Of a stretch of 55,824 nucleotides of DNA, positions 34,364 through 43,355 are shown piece by piece. Origin of the DNA: Breznakibacter xylanolyticus (GTDB taxonomy: Bacteria > Bacteroidota > Bacteroidia > Bacteroidales > Marinilabiliaceae); assembly GCF_003254275.1 (NCBI RefSeq), contig NZ_QKZK01000023.1, positions 1-55,824 of the forward strand. Reading direction: 5' to 3'. A program made the translations under genes and the position numbers. Positions within the stretch are counted from its first letter, which is position 1; each line of letters opens with the position of its first letter. The notes below the pieces were generated by a model. That model was not told the origin of the DNA. It searched no databases and was given only the letters and a program-made list of their open reading frames with translations.

Positions 34364-34555
34364 AAATAGGTTCCTGATTTGGCCATTAAATCACGTGACA
34401 AGCATCCATGCCTGTAAAAAACACACGATTGCTTATAAACTAGCCAATAAAATTAGGCTATTCAGCATAGAAGCACCACAACTAAAAGGGTCATTTTTAC
34501 CAATGGTTTAATATCAGGGATGAATTGGCAAAAAATGTCAACCAAACAAAAGGAA

Positions 34556-34611
34556 TCATAAAAAAGTTGTTTTCAAAACAGCAATTATAAGCACGCTGCT
34601 TTGAAAACAAC
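34556..34611 (-). terminator. Long-stem terminator after the ACP-like gene
   Basis: GTTGTTTTCAAAACAGC (34566-34582) pairs with GCTGCTTTGAAAACAAC (34595-34611) with one G-U. On the minus strand it is followed by CTTTTTTA, so it ends the ACP-like transcript, about 36 bases past the stop. Confidence 0.8.
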
Positions 34612-34647
34612 CGATAGAAATTTGTTATTTAAAACACACGATTCAAA

Positions 34648-34890
34648 CTACGCACAGTGTCGTTGCAAATAATCGATGGTTGAGCGTACCGACACCAATT
34701 GTGCTATCTCCTCATTTTTCACATTCACTTTAAACTTGGTCTCTAAATAATAAAGAAAACAAGTCATATCCACATCGTCCACAAAAAGCTCATTTTTCAA
34801 TTGGGCTTCTTCGGCAATTAAATTACGGGGCACTCCGGTCTTTCTCAATACTTTATAAAGATTCCGGCGAATTGATTTTGCTGTCATCAT
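34648..34890 (-). CDS. Acyl-carrier-protein-like protein lacking the phosphopantetheine serine
   Basis: 80 residues from the double ATG at 34890/34887; upstream in-frame codons to 34953 read as non-coding. The C-terminal two thirds fit the ACP fold: LKNELFVDDVDMTCFLYYLE aligns with the family's ADSLDxxELVxxLE helix 2 start, and VSVRSTIDYLQRH with the last helix (TVxxAVDYI). The serine that carries phosphopantetheine is replaced by Asp39 (D-D-V in place of D-S-L), so the protein should not carry an acyl chain unless another residue is used. The N-terminus is basic (AKSIRRNLYKVLRKTG). It is a single gene ended by a strong hairpin. Related proteins occur in other Bacteroidota as far as I recall; the role is unknown. 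Confidence 0.7.
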   Translation of the reverse strand: MMTAKSIRRNLYKVLRKTGVPRNLIAEEAQLKNELFVDDVDMTCFLYYLETKFKVNVKNEEIAQLVSVRSTIDYLQRHCA

Positions 34891-35040
34891 TTTAAACCTT
34901 TTAAGGTTAACTATCTCTCTCGTTTGAACACTTACATCACTATGACAAATCATGCGGGTTGCACACGTATGAACAACGGCATTTTTTATTCATTTTTTTT
35001 AAAAAAAGGAGTCCCTAATTGCATTACAAAATGGAGCTTT

Positions 35041-35080
35041 TTAAAAAGGCCTATCCAACCATCAGTCGGAAAGGCCTTTA
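35041..35080 (-). terminator. Terminator of the RND efflux operon
   Basis: AAAGGCC ... GGCCTTT stem with an inner TCC...GGA pairing. On the minus strand TTTTT follows. It lies about 18 bases past the pump gene stop. Confidence 0.75.
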
Positions 35081-35097
35081 AAATAACTCCAATGGCA

Positions 35098-38000
35098 TTA
35101 TCCTTTACGGAAACGCAAACGATGAATCAACCTTTTTTGCCAAATTTTATAGGCATAGATGATGTGATACATCGAAGGCACCATTAATAACGTGAGAAAA
35201 GTGGTTACAGTCAATCCAAACACGATAGTCCACGACAGCGGGCCGAAGAACGACACGTTATCACCCCCAAAGAAAATATGGGGATTAAAATGCGTGAATA
35301 GCCCTACAAAATCGATGTTGAAACCAATGGCCAACGGAATTAACCCCAGGATGGTTGTGGCCGCAGTAAGCAACACCGGCGTGATACGAGCCTTAGCAGC
35401 CTGCACCATGGCTTCACGCGGGCGCAATCCCTCGCTGAGCAACACATCGGTGAACTCCACCAACAGGATGCCGTTACGCACAACAATACCGGCCAGCGCT
35501 ACCAACCCCATGCCGGTCATGATGATGGAGAACGGCATTTGAGTGGCTGTAAAACCAATCAACACCCCAATCAGACTGAAAAACACCGCAGAAATAATAA
35601 TCACCGGCTTGCTGATAGAATTAAATTGAGCAATCAAAATAAACACAATCAAACAGAGCGCCAGCAACATGGCCAGACTCAAAAAATCTGAAGATTCCTT
35701 TTGATCTTCCTGCTCTCCGGTAATATTAATCGTAACGTCATTGGGTTTATGAAACGAAGGGATGGCCTTCTTCATCACCGCAATCACCTCATTGGCCGTA
35801 AAGCCGGTAATAACGTTAGCATTGACAGTAATCACACGTTTCAGGTTTAAACGAGTAATAGCTCCTACCGAATTCTCGTAATGGATTTTAGCCACAGCCG
35901 ACAAGGGGATGCTTCGCAAGATGCCGGTATTCATATCTCGATAGGTAATATGAAGGTTCACCAACCGGTCGATGTTCTCGCGCTGATCTTTAAGGAACCT
36001 CACCATGATGGGATGCTGCTCCTCACCCTCACGAAACTTCGAAGACTCCTTACCATACACGGCAGCCCGGATGTCACTGCCCACCTGGCCGGTAGAAATG
36101 CCTTCACGATTGGCTCTGACGCGATCCAGGTCGATGATCACCTCGGGCTTGGTACTCTCAAAATCGGTTTTAAACTTATCGGCACCCAAAATATTGAGCG
36201 AATCCAGATAAGCAATCAAGCGATTAGATGTCTCCATCAGCACATCCAAGTCATCACTGCTCACCTCAAGGTTGATGGGTTTTCCCGTGGGAGGACCATT
36301 GGCCTCTTTCTCTACATTAATTTCAGCCCCGGCAATGCCCCTGACAGCCTCACGCACCTTCTCCATGTAGTCGTTGGTATTCTCGCCGTTGCGCTCACCA
36401 AACTCTACAAAATTGACAGTCACCTTGGCCTTGTGAGAAGTCTTTGTTCCCGAATCGAAAATATCGGCCGAAGCCCCCAAAGCCACATTCGACACCACCG
36501 ATTCCACAATGGGATTGTTTTTCCCCAACACGGCCATCACGCGTGATTCAACCTCGCAGGTCACCGAGTCCGTGACATTCACATCAGTGCCGACGGGCAT
36601 CTTGATATAAACATTCACGGTATTGGGCTCATTGTCGGGAAAGAAAACCACGGGAGGAGCAAACATCCCAAAAAGCACCACTGAAAGAAAGAATAAACCC
36701 ACCATGCTCCACAGCAAAATACCGGGACGACGCTTCCACAACAACCGGCGCAAGAGGTGCTCGTAACGATCGAGCAGATGAGGCAAATAATGATGTTGAA
36801 AACGATCGAGCATTTTCACCCCATACATGTTATGGAGCACATAACAAATCGCAAAGAAAACGACCAGATTACCCAACATCGTCATTCCTGCCAAATGTGC
36901 CAACAGAACTCCCACGAGCATCACGCCCACATTACGCCACATTTTTTTACGAGGCAAATGTCCAACGGATTCATCGCGCTTCATAAACTGAACGGCAAAC
37001 ACCGGGTTGATGATGTAGGCCACCACCAATGATGCAAACAGGGTGATGATGATGGTGACGGGGATGTAAAACATAAACTCGCCCACCACGCCCGGCCAAA
37101 AGGCCAACGGAAAAAATGGCGCAAGAGTGGTAAGCGTTCCGGCCAAAATGGGCACAAACACCTCCCCGGCAGCTTGCTTGGCAGCCTGCACAATGGTCAT
37201 GTTTCCTTTCATGAAGATGCGGTGCGTGTTTTCGATGACCACAATGGCATCGTCAACCACAATCCCCAATGCAAAAATAAAGGAGAACATCACCAACATA
37301 TTCAAAGTAAAATCGATACCCGGCATCACGATGTATGCCAAGGCCATGGACAAAGGCACCGACACTGCCACAAAAAACGCATTGGTCACGCCCATGAAAA
37401 ACATCAACACAATGGTGACCAGCACAAAACCAATAATGATGGTATTATTCAAATCGGCCAAAGTGGTACGGGTGTATTTACTTTGATCGCCCGAAATGGT
37501 AATGGTCACATCCTTAGGCACTTTATGCTCCTTCAGGTTGTCCAAAATCTTTTTGATGCCATCGGAAGCATCCAGCAAGTTTTCGCCACTTTTTTTGACG
37601 ACATTGAGTGTGATCACATTTTGACCGTTCAGGCGGGCAAAACTGTCCTGCTCCTTAAATCCGGCTTTCACTTCAGCTACATCCTTGAGATAAACCAACC
37701 CGCCGCCAGAGGCACCCACCACAAGATTACGAAGGGTTTCGACATCTTTGAACTCCCCTACCACACGAATGTTACGGCTCATACCTTGCAAATTGATGGA
37801 ACCGCCCGAGATGGTCATGTTTTCATAGGCAATGGCTCGATCCACATCGCTAAAGGTAAGGTTATAGGCCTGCATTTTGAACATATCGAGGTTCACCTGA
37901 ATCTCCTTCTCAAGTGCCCCCACGATGTCCACGCGGGTTATTTCGGGCAGTTCCTCGATGCGATCCTGAGCCTCATCAGCAAACACCTTGAGCTGATCCA

Positions 38001-38469
38001 GCGGATAGTCGCCCGACATATTCAGGTACATGATAGGAATTTCCGACATATCAATCTCCATCACCGAGGGATCCTGATCCAGATCGGTAGGCAAATCGCT
38101 TTTGGTCTTATCCACAGCATCCTTTACCTTTTGCTTGGCATCGGCCTTATCCACATCGGTTTGAAACTCGATAATGATTGAGCTCATATCCTGAATGGAG
38201 TTACTCCGAATTTCTTTAATGCCATTGATAGATTTAATATTCTTCTCCAAAGGGCGGGTTATCAGGTTCTCCATATCCTGCGGCGACGTACCGGGATAAA
38301 TGGTATTGACAATGATGGTAGGGATCACAATTTCGGGGAACTGTTCCTTGGCAATTCGTGTGTAACTAACCATCCCGAAAATGATCAGAATCAGCGTCAA
38401 GACGTAGATGCTGGTCTTATTGTCAATGGCCCAACTGGTGGGCTTAAACTCTTTATGATTTGTTTCCAT
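35098..38469 (-). CDS. RND-family efflux pump, inner-membrane subunit (AcrB/MexB-like)
   Basis: 1123 residues, within the family range of about 1020-1120. N-terminal membrane segment: SIYVLTLILIIFGMVSY, followed by KEQFPEIVIPTIIVNTIYPG, the RND signature region. Two porter domains alternate with 12 membrane spans. The proton-relay motif GIVVDDAIVVIENTHR lies near residue 406, and GLVALAGIVVRNGILLVEF is the matching segment of the second half. An extra hydrophobic stretch (MLVGVLLAHLAGMTMLGNLVVFFAIC, about residues 515-545) may reflect the larger size. The pump exports drugs or small molecules with the adaptor and TolC-like protein encoded just upstream. It is the last gene of the tetR-tolC-adaptor-pump operon, 11 bases after the adaptor. 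Confidence 0.95.
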   Translation of the reverse strand: METNHKEFKPTSWAIDNKTSIYVLTLILIIFGMVSYTRIAKEQFPEIVIPTIIVNTIYPGTSPQDMENLITRPLEKNIKSINGIKEIRSNSIQDMSSIIIEFQTDVDKADAKQKVKDAVDKTKSDLPTDLDQDPSVMEIDMSEIPIMYLNMSGDYPLDQLKVFADEAQDRIEELPEITRVDIVGALEKEIQVNLDMFKMQAYNLTFSDVDRAIAYENMTISGGSINLQGMSRNIRVVGEFKDVETLRNLVVGASGGGLVYLKDVAEVKAGFKEQDSFARLNGQNVITLNVVKKSGENLLDASDGIKKILDNLKEHKVPKDVTITISGDQSKYTRTTLADLNNTIIIGFVLVTIVLMFFMGVTNAFFVAVSVPLSMALAYIVMPGIDFTLNMLVMFSFIFALGIVVDDAIVVIENTHRIFMKGNMTIVQAAKQAAGEVFVPILAGTLTTLAPFFPLAFWPGVVGEFMFYIPVTIIITLFASLVVAYIINPVFAVQFMKRDESVGHLPRKKMWRNVGVMLVGVLLAHLAGMTMLGNLVVFFAICYVLHNMYGVKMLDRFQHHYLPHLLDRYEHLLRRLLWKRRPGILLWSMVGLFFLSVVLFGMFAPPVVFFPDNEPNTVNVYIKMPVGTDVNVTDSVTCEVESRVMAVLGKNNPIVESVVSNVALGASADIFDSGTKTSHKAKVTVNFVEFGERNGENTNDYMEKVREAVRGIAGAEINVEKEANGPPTGKPINLEVSSDDLDVLMETSNRLIAYLDSLNILGADKFKTDFESTKPEVIIDLDRVRANREGISTGQVGSDIRAAVYGKESSKFREGEEQHPIMVRFLKDQRENIDRLVNLHITYRDMNTGILRSIPLSAVAKIHYENSVGAITRLNLKRVITVNANVITGFTANEVIAVMKKAIPSFHKPNDVTINITGEQEDQKESSDFLSLAMLLALCLIVFILIAQFNSISKPVIIISAVFFSLIGVLIGFTATQMPFSIIMTGMGLVALAGIVVRNGILLVEFTDVLLSEGLRPREAMVQAAKARITPVLLTAATTILGLIPLAIGFNIDFVGLFTHFNPHIFFGGDNVSFFGPLSWTIVFGLTVTTFLTLLMVPSMYHIIYAYKIWQKRLIHRLRFRKG

Positions 38470-38480
38470 ATCTCCTTATT

Positions 38481-39617
38481 TCAACGTTGAGATGATTGAC
38501 TCAGCAGAGTGCCATCTGTCAAGCCTTGAAAGCCTACGGTTATCACCTGTTGATTTTCCTGAAGCCCGTCAACAATCTCGACCAGTCCGTTATAGCTAAC
38601 ACCTTGCTTGATGTATTGCTTGCGAGCTTTGAGCCCCCCGTCCTGAGGAACGGCAAGCATCACGTAATTGCCACGCGAGTCGGTCTGAATCAGATTCACG
38701 GGCATCACAAAAGCCGATGGCTGCCGATAATCGGCAATTTTGAGAACGGCAATCATATTGGCCTTGTAGCCCTTGGCGGCAGAGGGCAATCGAACCTCCA
38801 CTTTAAAGGAGCGGTTCACCGGGTTGATGTACTTGCTGGCCGATGCAATGGTGCTGTTGAGCGACATCTGAATGTCAGGGAACGAAACCATCACCGAATC
38901 ACCAGCCATAATGCTACTACTATATGCCTCAGCCACATCGGCCACCACTTTGAGAGAAGCAAAATTGATGACGGTAGCAACCGGCATGGCAGGCGACACA
39001 GCCATACCGACTTTTAACGGAAGGTCTTCGACGTTCCCGTCGATGGGCGACTGTATCTGCATGTAGCTCAGCTGCTCTTTGAGACCGGCAAGGGCACTTT
39101 CCAGGGCTTCTTTCTGGCTCTTAGCCTGAAGGTATTGCATTTCGGAACCAATTTTTTGTTCCCACAAACGCTGCTGACGCACAAACACATCATTGGCCAG
39201 ATCATATTGTACTTTGGTTTGGTCGTATGACTTGCGAAGGGCACCATCATCAAGCAGGGCAATGATCTGCCCCTTACGAACGGCATCGCCCGTTTTCACC
39301 ATCACGCGCGTCACCACGCCTTGTCCTTTGGGATAGACCTGCAGATTTTCATCGCCATCAAGTTTCCCGTGCACTTCAATGTAATGGGCAAAAGACTCAC
39401 GCACAACAGGCAGGGTCACCACTTTCACACCCTCGTCGCGAGCCGACTCCACGCCATCCCTCTTGAGTTCAGCCTCCAAGCGGGCAATGTCTTCGGCAAG
39501 TTCCTGTTGCTGTTTCTTCAAGGCTACCAATTTAGCCTGCTTATCGTCATTACAACTGCTCATCACCACCAAGGCCAACAGAGCAACTCCTATTTGAATA
39601 ATTCTAAATTGTGTCAT
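38481..39617 (-). CDS. RND efflux periplasmic adaptor (membrane fusion protein), lipoprotein
   Basis: 378 residues with a lipoprotein signal (VALLALVVMSSCNDD). A coiled-coil hairpin follows (QAKLVALKKQQQELAEDIARL, about 25-60, and SYDQTKVQYDLANDVFVRQQRL, about 130-180). The lipoyl-like halves are VTRVMVKTGDAVRKGQIIALLDDG and QSPIDGNVEDLPLKVGMAVSP. Beta-barrel and membrane-proximal domains end in QQVITVGFQGLTDGTLL. It bridges the RND pump and the TolC-like channel. The unusual coiled coil right after the lipid anchor is a local feature. The gene lies between the tolC-like and pump genes with short gaps. Confidence 0.94.
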   Translation of the reverse strand: MTQFRIIQIGVALLALVVMSSCNDDKQAKLVALKKQQQELAEDIARLEAELKRDGVESARDEGVKVVTLPVVRESFAHYIEVHGKLDGDENLQVYPKGQGVVTRVMVKTGDAVRKGQIIALLDDGALRKSYDQTKVQYDLANDVFVRQQRLWEQKIGSEMQYLQAKSQKEALESALAGLKEQLSYMQIQSPIDGNVEDLPLKVGMAVSPAMPVATVINFASLKVVADVAEAYSSSIMAGDSVMVSFPDIQMSLNSTIASASKYINPVNRSFKVEVRLPSAAKGYKANMIAVLKIADYRQPSAFVMPVNLIQTDSRGNYVMLAVPQDGGLKARKQYIKQGVSYNGLVEIVDGLQENQQVITVGFQGLTDGTLLSQSSQR

Positions 39618-39656
39618 GTTTTTGTGTTTCTATAGGGTAATCGGATTGTTAAATCA

Positions 39657-40958
39657 TTATTGCGCCAATAGTTTTTGCAATTGACCACGGGCATCGAGCA
39701 TCTCGAGCACCGAATTGTAATAATTGCTGATAGCTGTGAGATATTGGCTTTGCACCTGAGTCAACTCAAGCGATGAGGCAACCCCTTCTTTCAACTTGAG
39801 ATGTGTTTTCTCGAAAATACGACGACTCACCTGTGCGCTCTCATTTTGATTCAAATACTTGCGATAGGCCGTTTCATAAGCCAATTGCTGATTGGCATAT
39901 TGCAACGCCAGGCCATTGGCGGTCTGCTCGCGAGTCAGCTCAGCTTTTTCGAGCTCCAGGGAAGCCTGCTTAACGCGCATCAAACGTTGGGTTCCGCCAA
40001 AGATGGGAATGGTCACCTGCGCTCCCAAAATATCCTTCGGCGTCATGTCCAAAAGGGGTGCGTTAAGTTTCTCGGTGTGCTGATAAAAGGCCGACAGGGT
40101 GGGCAGAAAGGTACTTTTCTCGCGCTTTAAACTCAATCGTTGCACTTCCACCTGATTTTGAACCATGCGATAATCGATGTTTTGCTCGGGGTTAAAAGCC
40201 CCCGCAACATCAGGTAATGCATCATTAATAAAGCCCCCCAGGGAATCAGTCAAAACAATGGGCTGCGACATTTCCATCCCCATTTGATACTTCAATAAAT
40301 TCAGAACATTGCGCTGCTGTCCGGCTAACGAATTGGCCAGATTCTCTAAGGCAGAGACGTTCACACGCAACTGATCCACCTCTGTGTCTTCAATCATCCC
40401 GGCAGCCAGCATGGCTTCCATTTCGGTGAGCGTTTGGCGCGACAACATCAGGTTTTGCGACACAATCTTGTTGTTTTCGTCCAGCACCAAAGCCATGTGG
40501 TAAGTACTTTCGACGCTTTGAAGCAGTTCTATTTCATTTTTGCGCAAAGCCTGCTCAGTGATGGTTTTATAAACCTTACTAGCCTGCAAACCCACAATAT
40601 ATTCCCCACTAAAAATGAGCTGACTCACCGTGAAATCAAAGCTGGTGCTATTGGCCTCCATGATGGGAATTTTTTCGCCGGGCACAAATTCAATGGTCGG
40701 AACCTTAAAAATGTGCTGATAACTACCCGTCACATTCACCTGCGGCAAACCGATTCCGGTGGTTTCCATCACCTTCTTTTTGGCGATATTCACATCCAGG
40801 CGAGCCGACTGAATCTCTTTGTTATACGACAATGCATGCTCCTGAGCTTGTTGAAGCGACAAGGATGTGCCGACATCAGCCACCTGAGCCAGCAAGGGAT
40901 TCAAAGTGCCGACCAGCCCCCAGAGACATAATTGAAAAACAAGAAAAGGGTGTTTCAT
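39657..40958 (-). CDS. TolC-family outer-membrane efflux channel
   Basis: About 433 residues. The start at 40958 (MKHPFLVFQLCLWGLVG) gives a signal peptide ending PLLAQ; the longer frame overlaps the upstream gene. TolC-family repeats are seen: SLQQAQEHALSYNKEIQSARLDV, then the paired helix region (about 170-230), and the second copy near SLKREKSTFLPTLSAFYQHT and LELEKAELTREQTANGLAL. It ends SVLEMLDARGQLQKLLAQ, like the family. It forms the exit duct for the RND pump. It lies 41 bases after tetR and 39 before the adaptor. Confidence 0.94.
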   Translation of the reverse strand: MKHPFLVFQLCLWGLVGTLNPLLAQVADVGTSLSLQQAQEHALSYNKEIQSARLDVNIAKKKVMETTGIGLPQVNVTGSYQHIFKVPTIEFVPGEKIPIMEANSTSFDFTVSQLIFSGEYIVGLQASKVYKTITEQALRKNEIELLQSVESTYHMALVLDENNKIVSQNLMLSRQTLTEMEAMLAAGMIEDTEVDQLRVNVSALENLANSLAGQQRNVLNLLKYQMGMEMSQPIVLTDSLGGFINDALPDVAGAFNPEQNIDYRMVQNQVEVQRLSLKREKSTFLPTLSAFYQHTEKLNAPLLDMTPKDILGAQVTIPIFGGTQRLMRVKQASLELEKAELTREQTANGLALQYANQQLAYETAYRKYLNQNESAQVSRRIFEKTHLKLKEGVASSLELTQVQSQYLTAISNYYNSVLEMLDARGQLQKLLAQ

Positions 40959-40999
40959 ATATAATGTAGTTTGATTTTGTTTAGAATTTAAAAACAACA

Positions 41000-41617
41000 T
41001 CACGCCTCCGCCAACAATGCTTCGAGACGTTTAATTCCTTTAGCTGTGGCAATGCCCCGAACGTGGTAAACAAAAATCTCGTTGAAAAAATCCAACGATG
41101 CCATCTCTGCATCTGTAAAAATGCAGGTATCCATAGAACTCTCGAAACGCAACAGATTGGTTTTTGCAATAATCTCGGTGTTCACTTCTGCCCGGTAAAG
41201 GCTTTCAGATTTCCCCTTTTCAATATTGGTCTTCCAAAGCCGATAAAGCATATCACGCTTCATATTGATGATTTCCTGAAACAATGCAGGGTAATATTTC
41301 TTCAAATCATACTCACACACATGACTATGAGCCTTCGCCATTTGATCGAGAAAACGGTGTAATTGAAACATCTCGCTAATGGCATCCAAGCCTTGCTCAA
41401 AAATATCCATCACCATCTTCTTGGCGCGATCCATTTCCATGTGGGTAATGCCGGCGACCAACTTTTGCTTGTCATCAAAATATTGATAAAGCGTTTTTTT
41501 CGACATGCCTAATTCGCGAGACACATCGTCCATGGTTACACTCTTTATCCCGTAACGCAAATAAAGCGTTTTCACCTTCTCCAATATTTCCTGATGTTCC
41601 TGTGTCATTGAATCCAT
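41000..41617 (-). CDS. TetR/AcrR-family repressor of the efflux operon
   Basis: 205 residues. The N-terminal helix-turn-helix is ILEKVKTLYLRYGIKSVTMDDVSRELGMSKKTLYQYFDDKQKLV (about residues 11-55), a clean TetR_N pattern. The C-terminal ligand-binding part is helical and unassigned. It is first in the operon with the tolC-like, adaptor and pump genes. A perfect palindrome AGGAAACTAT-N10-ATAGTTTCCT 21 bases upstream of the start, overlapping a -7 box, is a likely autorepression operator. The second ATG at 41608 is an alternative start. Confidence 0.93.
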   Translation of the reverse strand: MDSMTQEHQEILEKVKTLYLRYGIKSVTMDDVSRELGMSKKTLYQYFDDKQKLVAGITHMEMDRAKKMVMDIFEQGLDAISEMFQLHRFLDQMAKAHSHVCEYDLKKYYPALFQEIINMKRDMLYRLWKTNIEKGKSESLYRAEVNTEIIAKTNLLRFESSMDTCIFTDAEMASLDFFNEIFVYHVRGIATAKGIKRLEALLAEA

Positions 41618-41631
41618 TGATTATTTCAATG

Positions 41632-41639
41632 CAAACCTA
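41632..41639 (-). promoter_or_regulatory. -7 box of the tetR-efflux operon
   Basis: TAGGTTTG on the minus strand fits TAnnTTTG exactly. It abuts the palindrome arm and lies 15 bases upstream of the ATG at 41617. Confidence 0.6.
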
Positions 41640-41668
41640 GGAAACTATTTTCACATTTATAGTTTCCT
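41639..41668. promoter_or_regulatory. Palindromic operator of the efflux repressor
   Basis: Arms AGGAAACTAT and ATAGTTTCCT are perfectly complementary with a 10-base spacer (30 bp in all). They cover the expected -33 to -7 region of the tetR promoter, so binding should block transcription. Confidence 0.7.
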
Positions 41669-41899
41669 GGATTGAAAAGTTTTAAGAGTTTAGATTATTT
41701 AACATACTCAAACAAAATACAAACACATTGACTTGAAAGACAAGACATCAGTAATAAAATCAAAAATGATTCACGACGTTTAGAAACACAAGGAAAAAGC
41801 TTTTTTTATATTTGTCGACACATTGAGACCCCTGACACTGGGATTAAAGACTTCGAAAACAAGAGGGGGTTGCATCATCAACCATAAAAAAACAATACT

Positions 41900-42502
41900 A
41901 TGCAAAACTGGTTCGAATGTAAAATCCGATATACCAAAATCGACGAAAAAACCGGCAAAGAGAAGAAAGTGAACGAGCCTTATTTGGTGGACGCCATCTC
42001 ATTTACCGAAGCAGAAGAACGCATCTATCGTGAAATGGAAGCGTACATCAGTGGCGAATTTACCGTCACCAACATCCGCAAAGCCAATTATTCCGACATT
42101 TTCAACAACGATGAAGGCGACCGTTGGTACAAATGCAAAATCACCTTTGTATCGATTGACGAAACCGCCGGCAAAGAGAAGAAAGTGGCCAACACCATGC
42201 TGGTAATGGCATCGGGGGTGAAAGATGCCTGCGACAAAATAGACCTGGCACTCACCGGCATGACTGTCGATTACGACATTGTGAGCGTCTCGGAAAGCCC
42301 CATCCTCGACTTCTTTCCATACTTCAACGACGATGCGGAACCCGGCGAAAAAGGACGCAAAAAAGCCGAAGCCGAAGCACAAGCCAACGCCCGTCGCCAG
42401 GAACTGGAAGATGCCCAACGAGAAGACGACGAGTTTGACGAAGATGAAGAGGAGCTCGAAGAAGACGAAGAAGATTTGAAGGAAGAATCCGACGAAGAAT
42501 AA
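41900..42502 (+). CDS. DUF4494-family protein with internal duplication and acidic tail
   Basis: 200 residues, predicted cytoplasmic. Two copies of the same module are visible: residues 4-47 (WFECKIRYTKIDEKTGKEKK then LVDAISFTEAEERIYREM) and 76-119 (WYKCKITFVSIDETAGKEKK then LVMASGVKDACDKIDLAL). A C-terminal tail from about 150 (RKKAEAEAQANARRQELED, then runs of D and E) is highly acidic. The function is unknown. It is transcribed alone, with a strong terminator 14 bases past the stop. Confidence 0.88.
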   Translation: MQNWFECKIRYTKIDEKTGKEKKVNEPYLVDAISFTEAEERIYREMEAYISGEFTVTNIRKANYSDIFNNDEGDRWYKCKITFVSIDETAGKEKKVANTMLVMASGVKDACDKIDLALTGMTVDYDIVSVSESPILDFFPYFNDDAEPGEKGRKKAEAEAQANARRQELEDAQREDDEFDEDEEELEEDEEDLKEESDEE

Positions 42503-42515
42503 GCCAACTGCATCA

Positions 42516-42550
42516 AGCACGCCACAAATAACTTTGGCGTGCTTTTTTTA
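42516..42550 (+). terminator. Terminator after the DUF4494 gene
   Basis: AGCACGCCA / TGGCGTGCT, a 9-pair perfect stem followed by seven T. Confidence 0.92.
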
Positions 42551-42764
42551 TAGAATCAATCAGGAATAAAAGCCAACTCCGTTTAAAAAGTCAATCCCAG
42601 CTACCATTTTTTCCATTGAATATCCTTAATTTCAACCAACCAAACCGACACCATGAAATAACCGTGAACCCAATTGAGTCATACAACGAACACGAAACAT
42701 AACTGCGCCATTTAGCCTTCTGAATTCAACCATGATTCTGACATCTTAATACTTCTTCATTCGC

Positions 42765-43343
42765 ATGAAAATAGACCAACAAATCGGCAAAAAAATCGCC
42801 ATTCTGCGCGATATCAAAAAAATTGAACTACCACAATTGGCTGCCCTTACCGGGCTCAACCCCACTCAAATTGAGGAAATTGAATCAGGCATCTCCCTCC
42901 CGTCGCTGGGCGTACTCATTCGCATCACCCGGGCCATGGGCATCCGCCTGGGCACCCTGCTCGATGACAACGCCAAAGCCGGTCCGGCCATTACCCGCAA
43001 AGAGGATATCAGCAATGCCACCGACAGCTTCTCGACCGGCAACACACAAAGCCGTGAGCACCTCACCTTTCACTCACTGGCCAGCCACAAAACCGGTCGC
43101 CACATGGAGCCCTTCATCATCGACATTGCCCCTATGGAAATCAGCCGACTCCCCAAATCGTCGCACGAAGGTGAGGAGTTTATCTTTGTGATGGAAGGCA
43201 GTATCGATGTATTTTACGGCAACAAAGAATTTACCATCGAAAAAGGCGAAAGTATCTATCTCGACTCGGTGGTGGAACATCTGGTCACCACCCACGGCAA
43301 CGAACCCGCCAAAGTCCTCACAGTGATCTACATTCCCGTTTAA
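42765..43343 (+). CDS. XRE-family regulator with C-terminal cupin domain
   Basis: 192 residues. The helix-turn-helix is IAILRDIKKIELPQLAALTG with QIEEIESGISLPSLGVLIRI (about residues 10-55). After a linker the cupin_2 domain follows (about 105-190): SSHEGEEFIFVMEGSIDVFYG and FTIEKGESIYLDSVVEHLV, with the conserved G-E-E and H residues that could bind metal or ligand. Such regulators often control acyl-CoA or amino-acid metabolism. The acyl-CoA synthetase gene starts 12 bases after its stop, making an operon in which the regulator probably senses the pathway's substrate. Confidence 0.93.
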   Translation: MKIDQQIGKKIAILRDIKKIELPQLAALTGLNPTQIEEIESGISLPSLGVLIRITRAMGIRLGTLLDDNAKAGPAITRKEDISNATDSFSTGNTQSREHLTFHSLASHKTGRHMEPFIIDIAPMEISRLPKSSHEGEEFIFVMEGSIDVFYGNKEFTIEKGESIYLDSVVEHLVTTHGNEPAKVLTVIYIPV

Positions 43344-43355
43344 ACCCGACCAACC

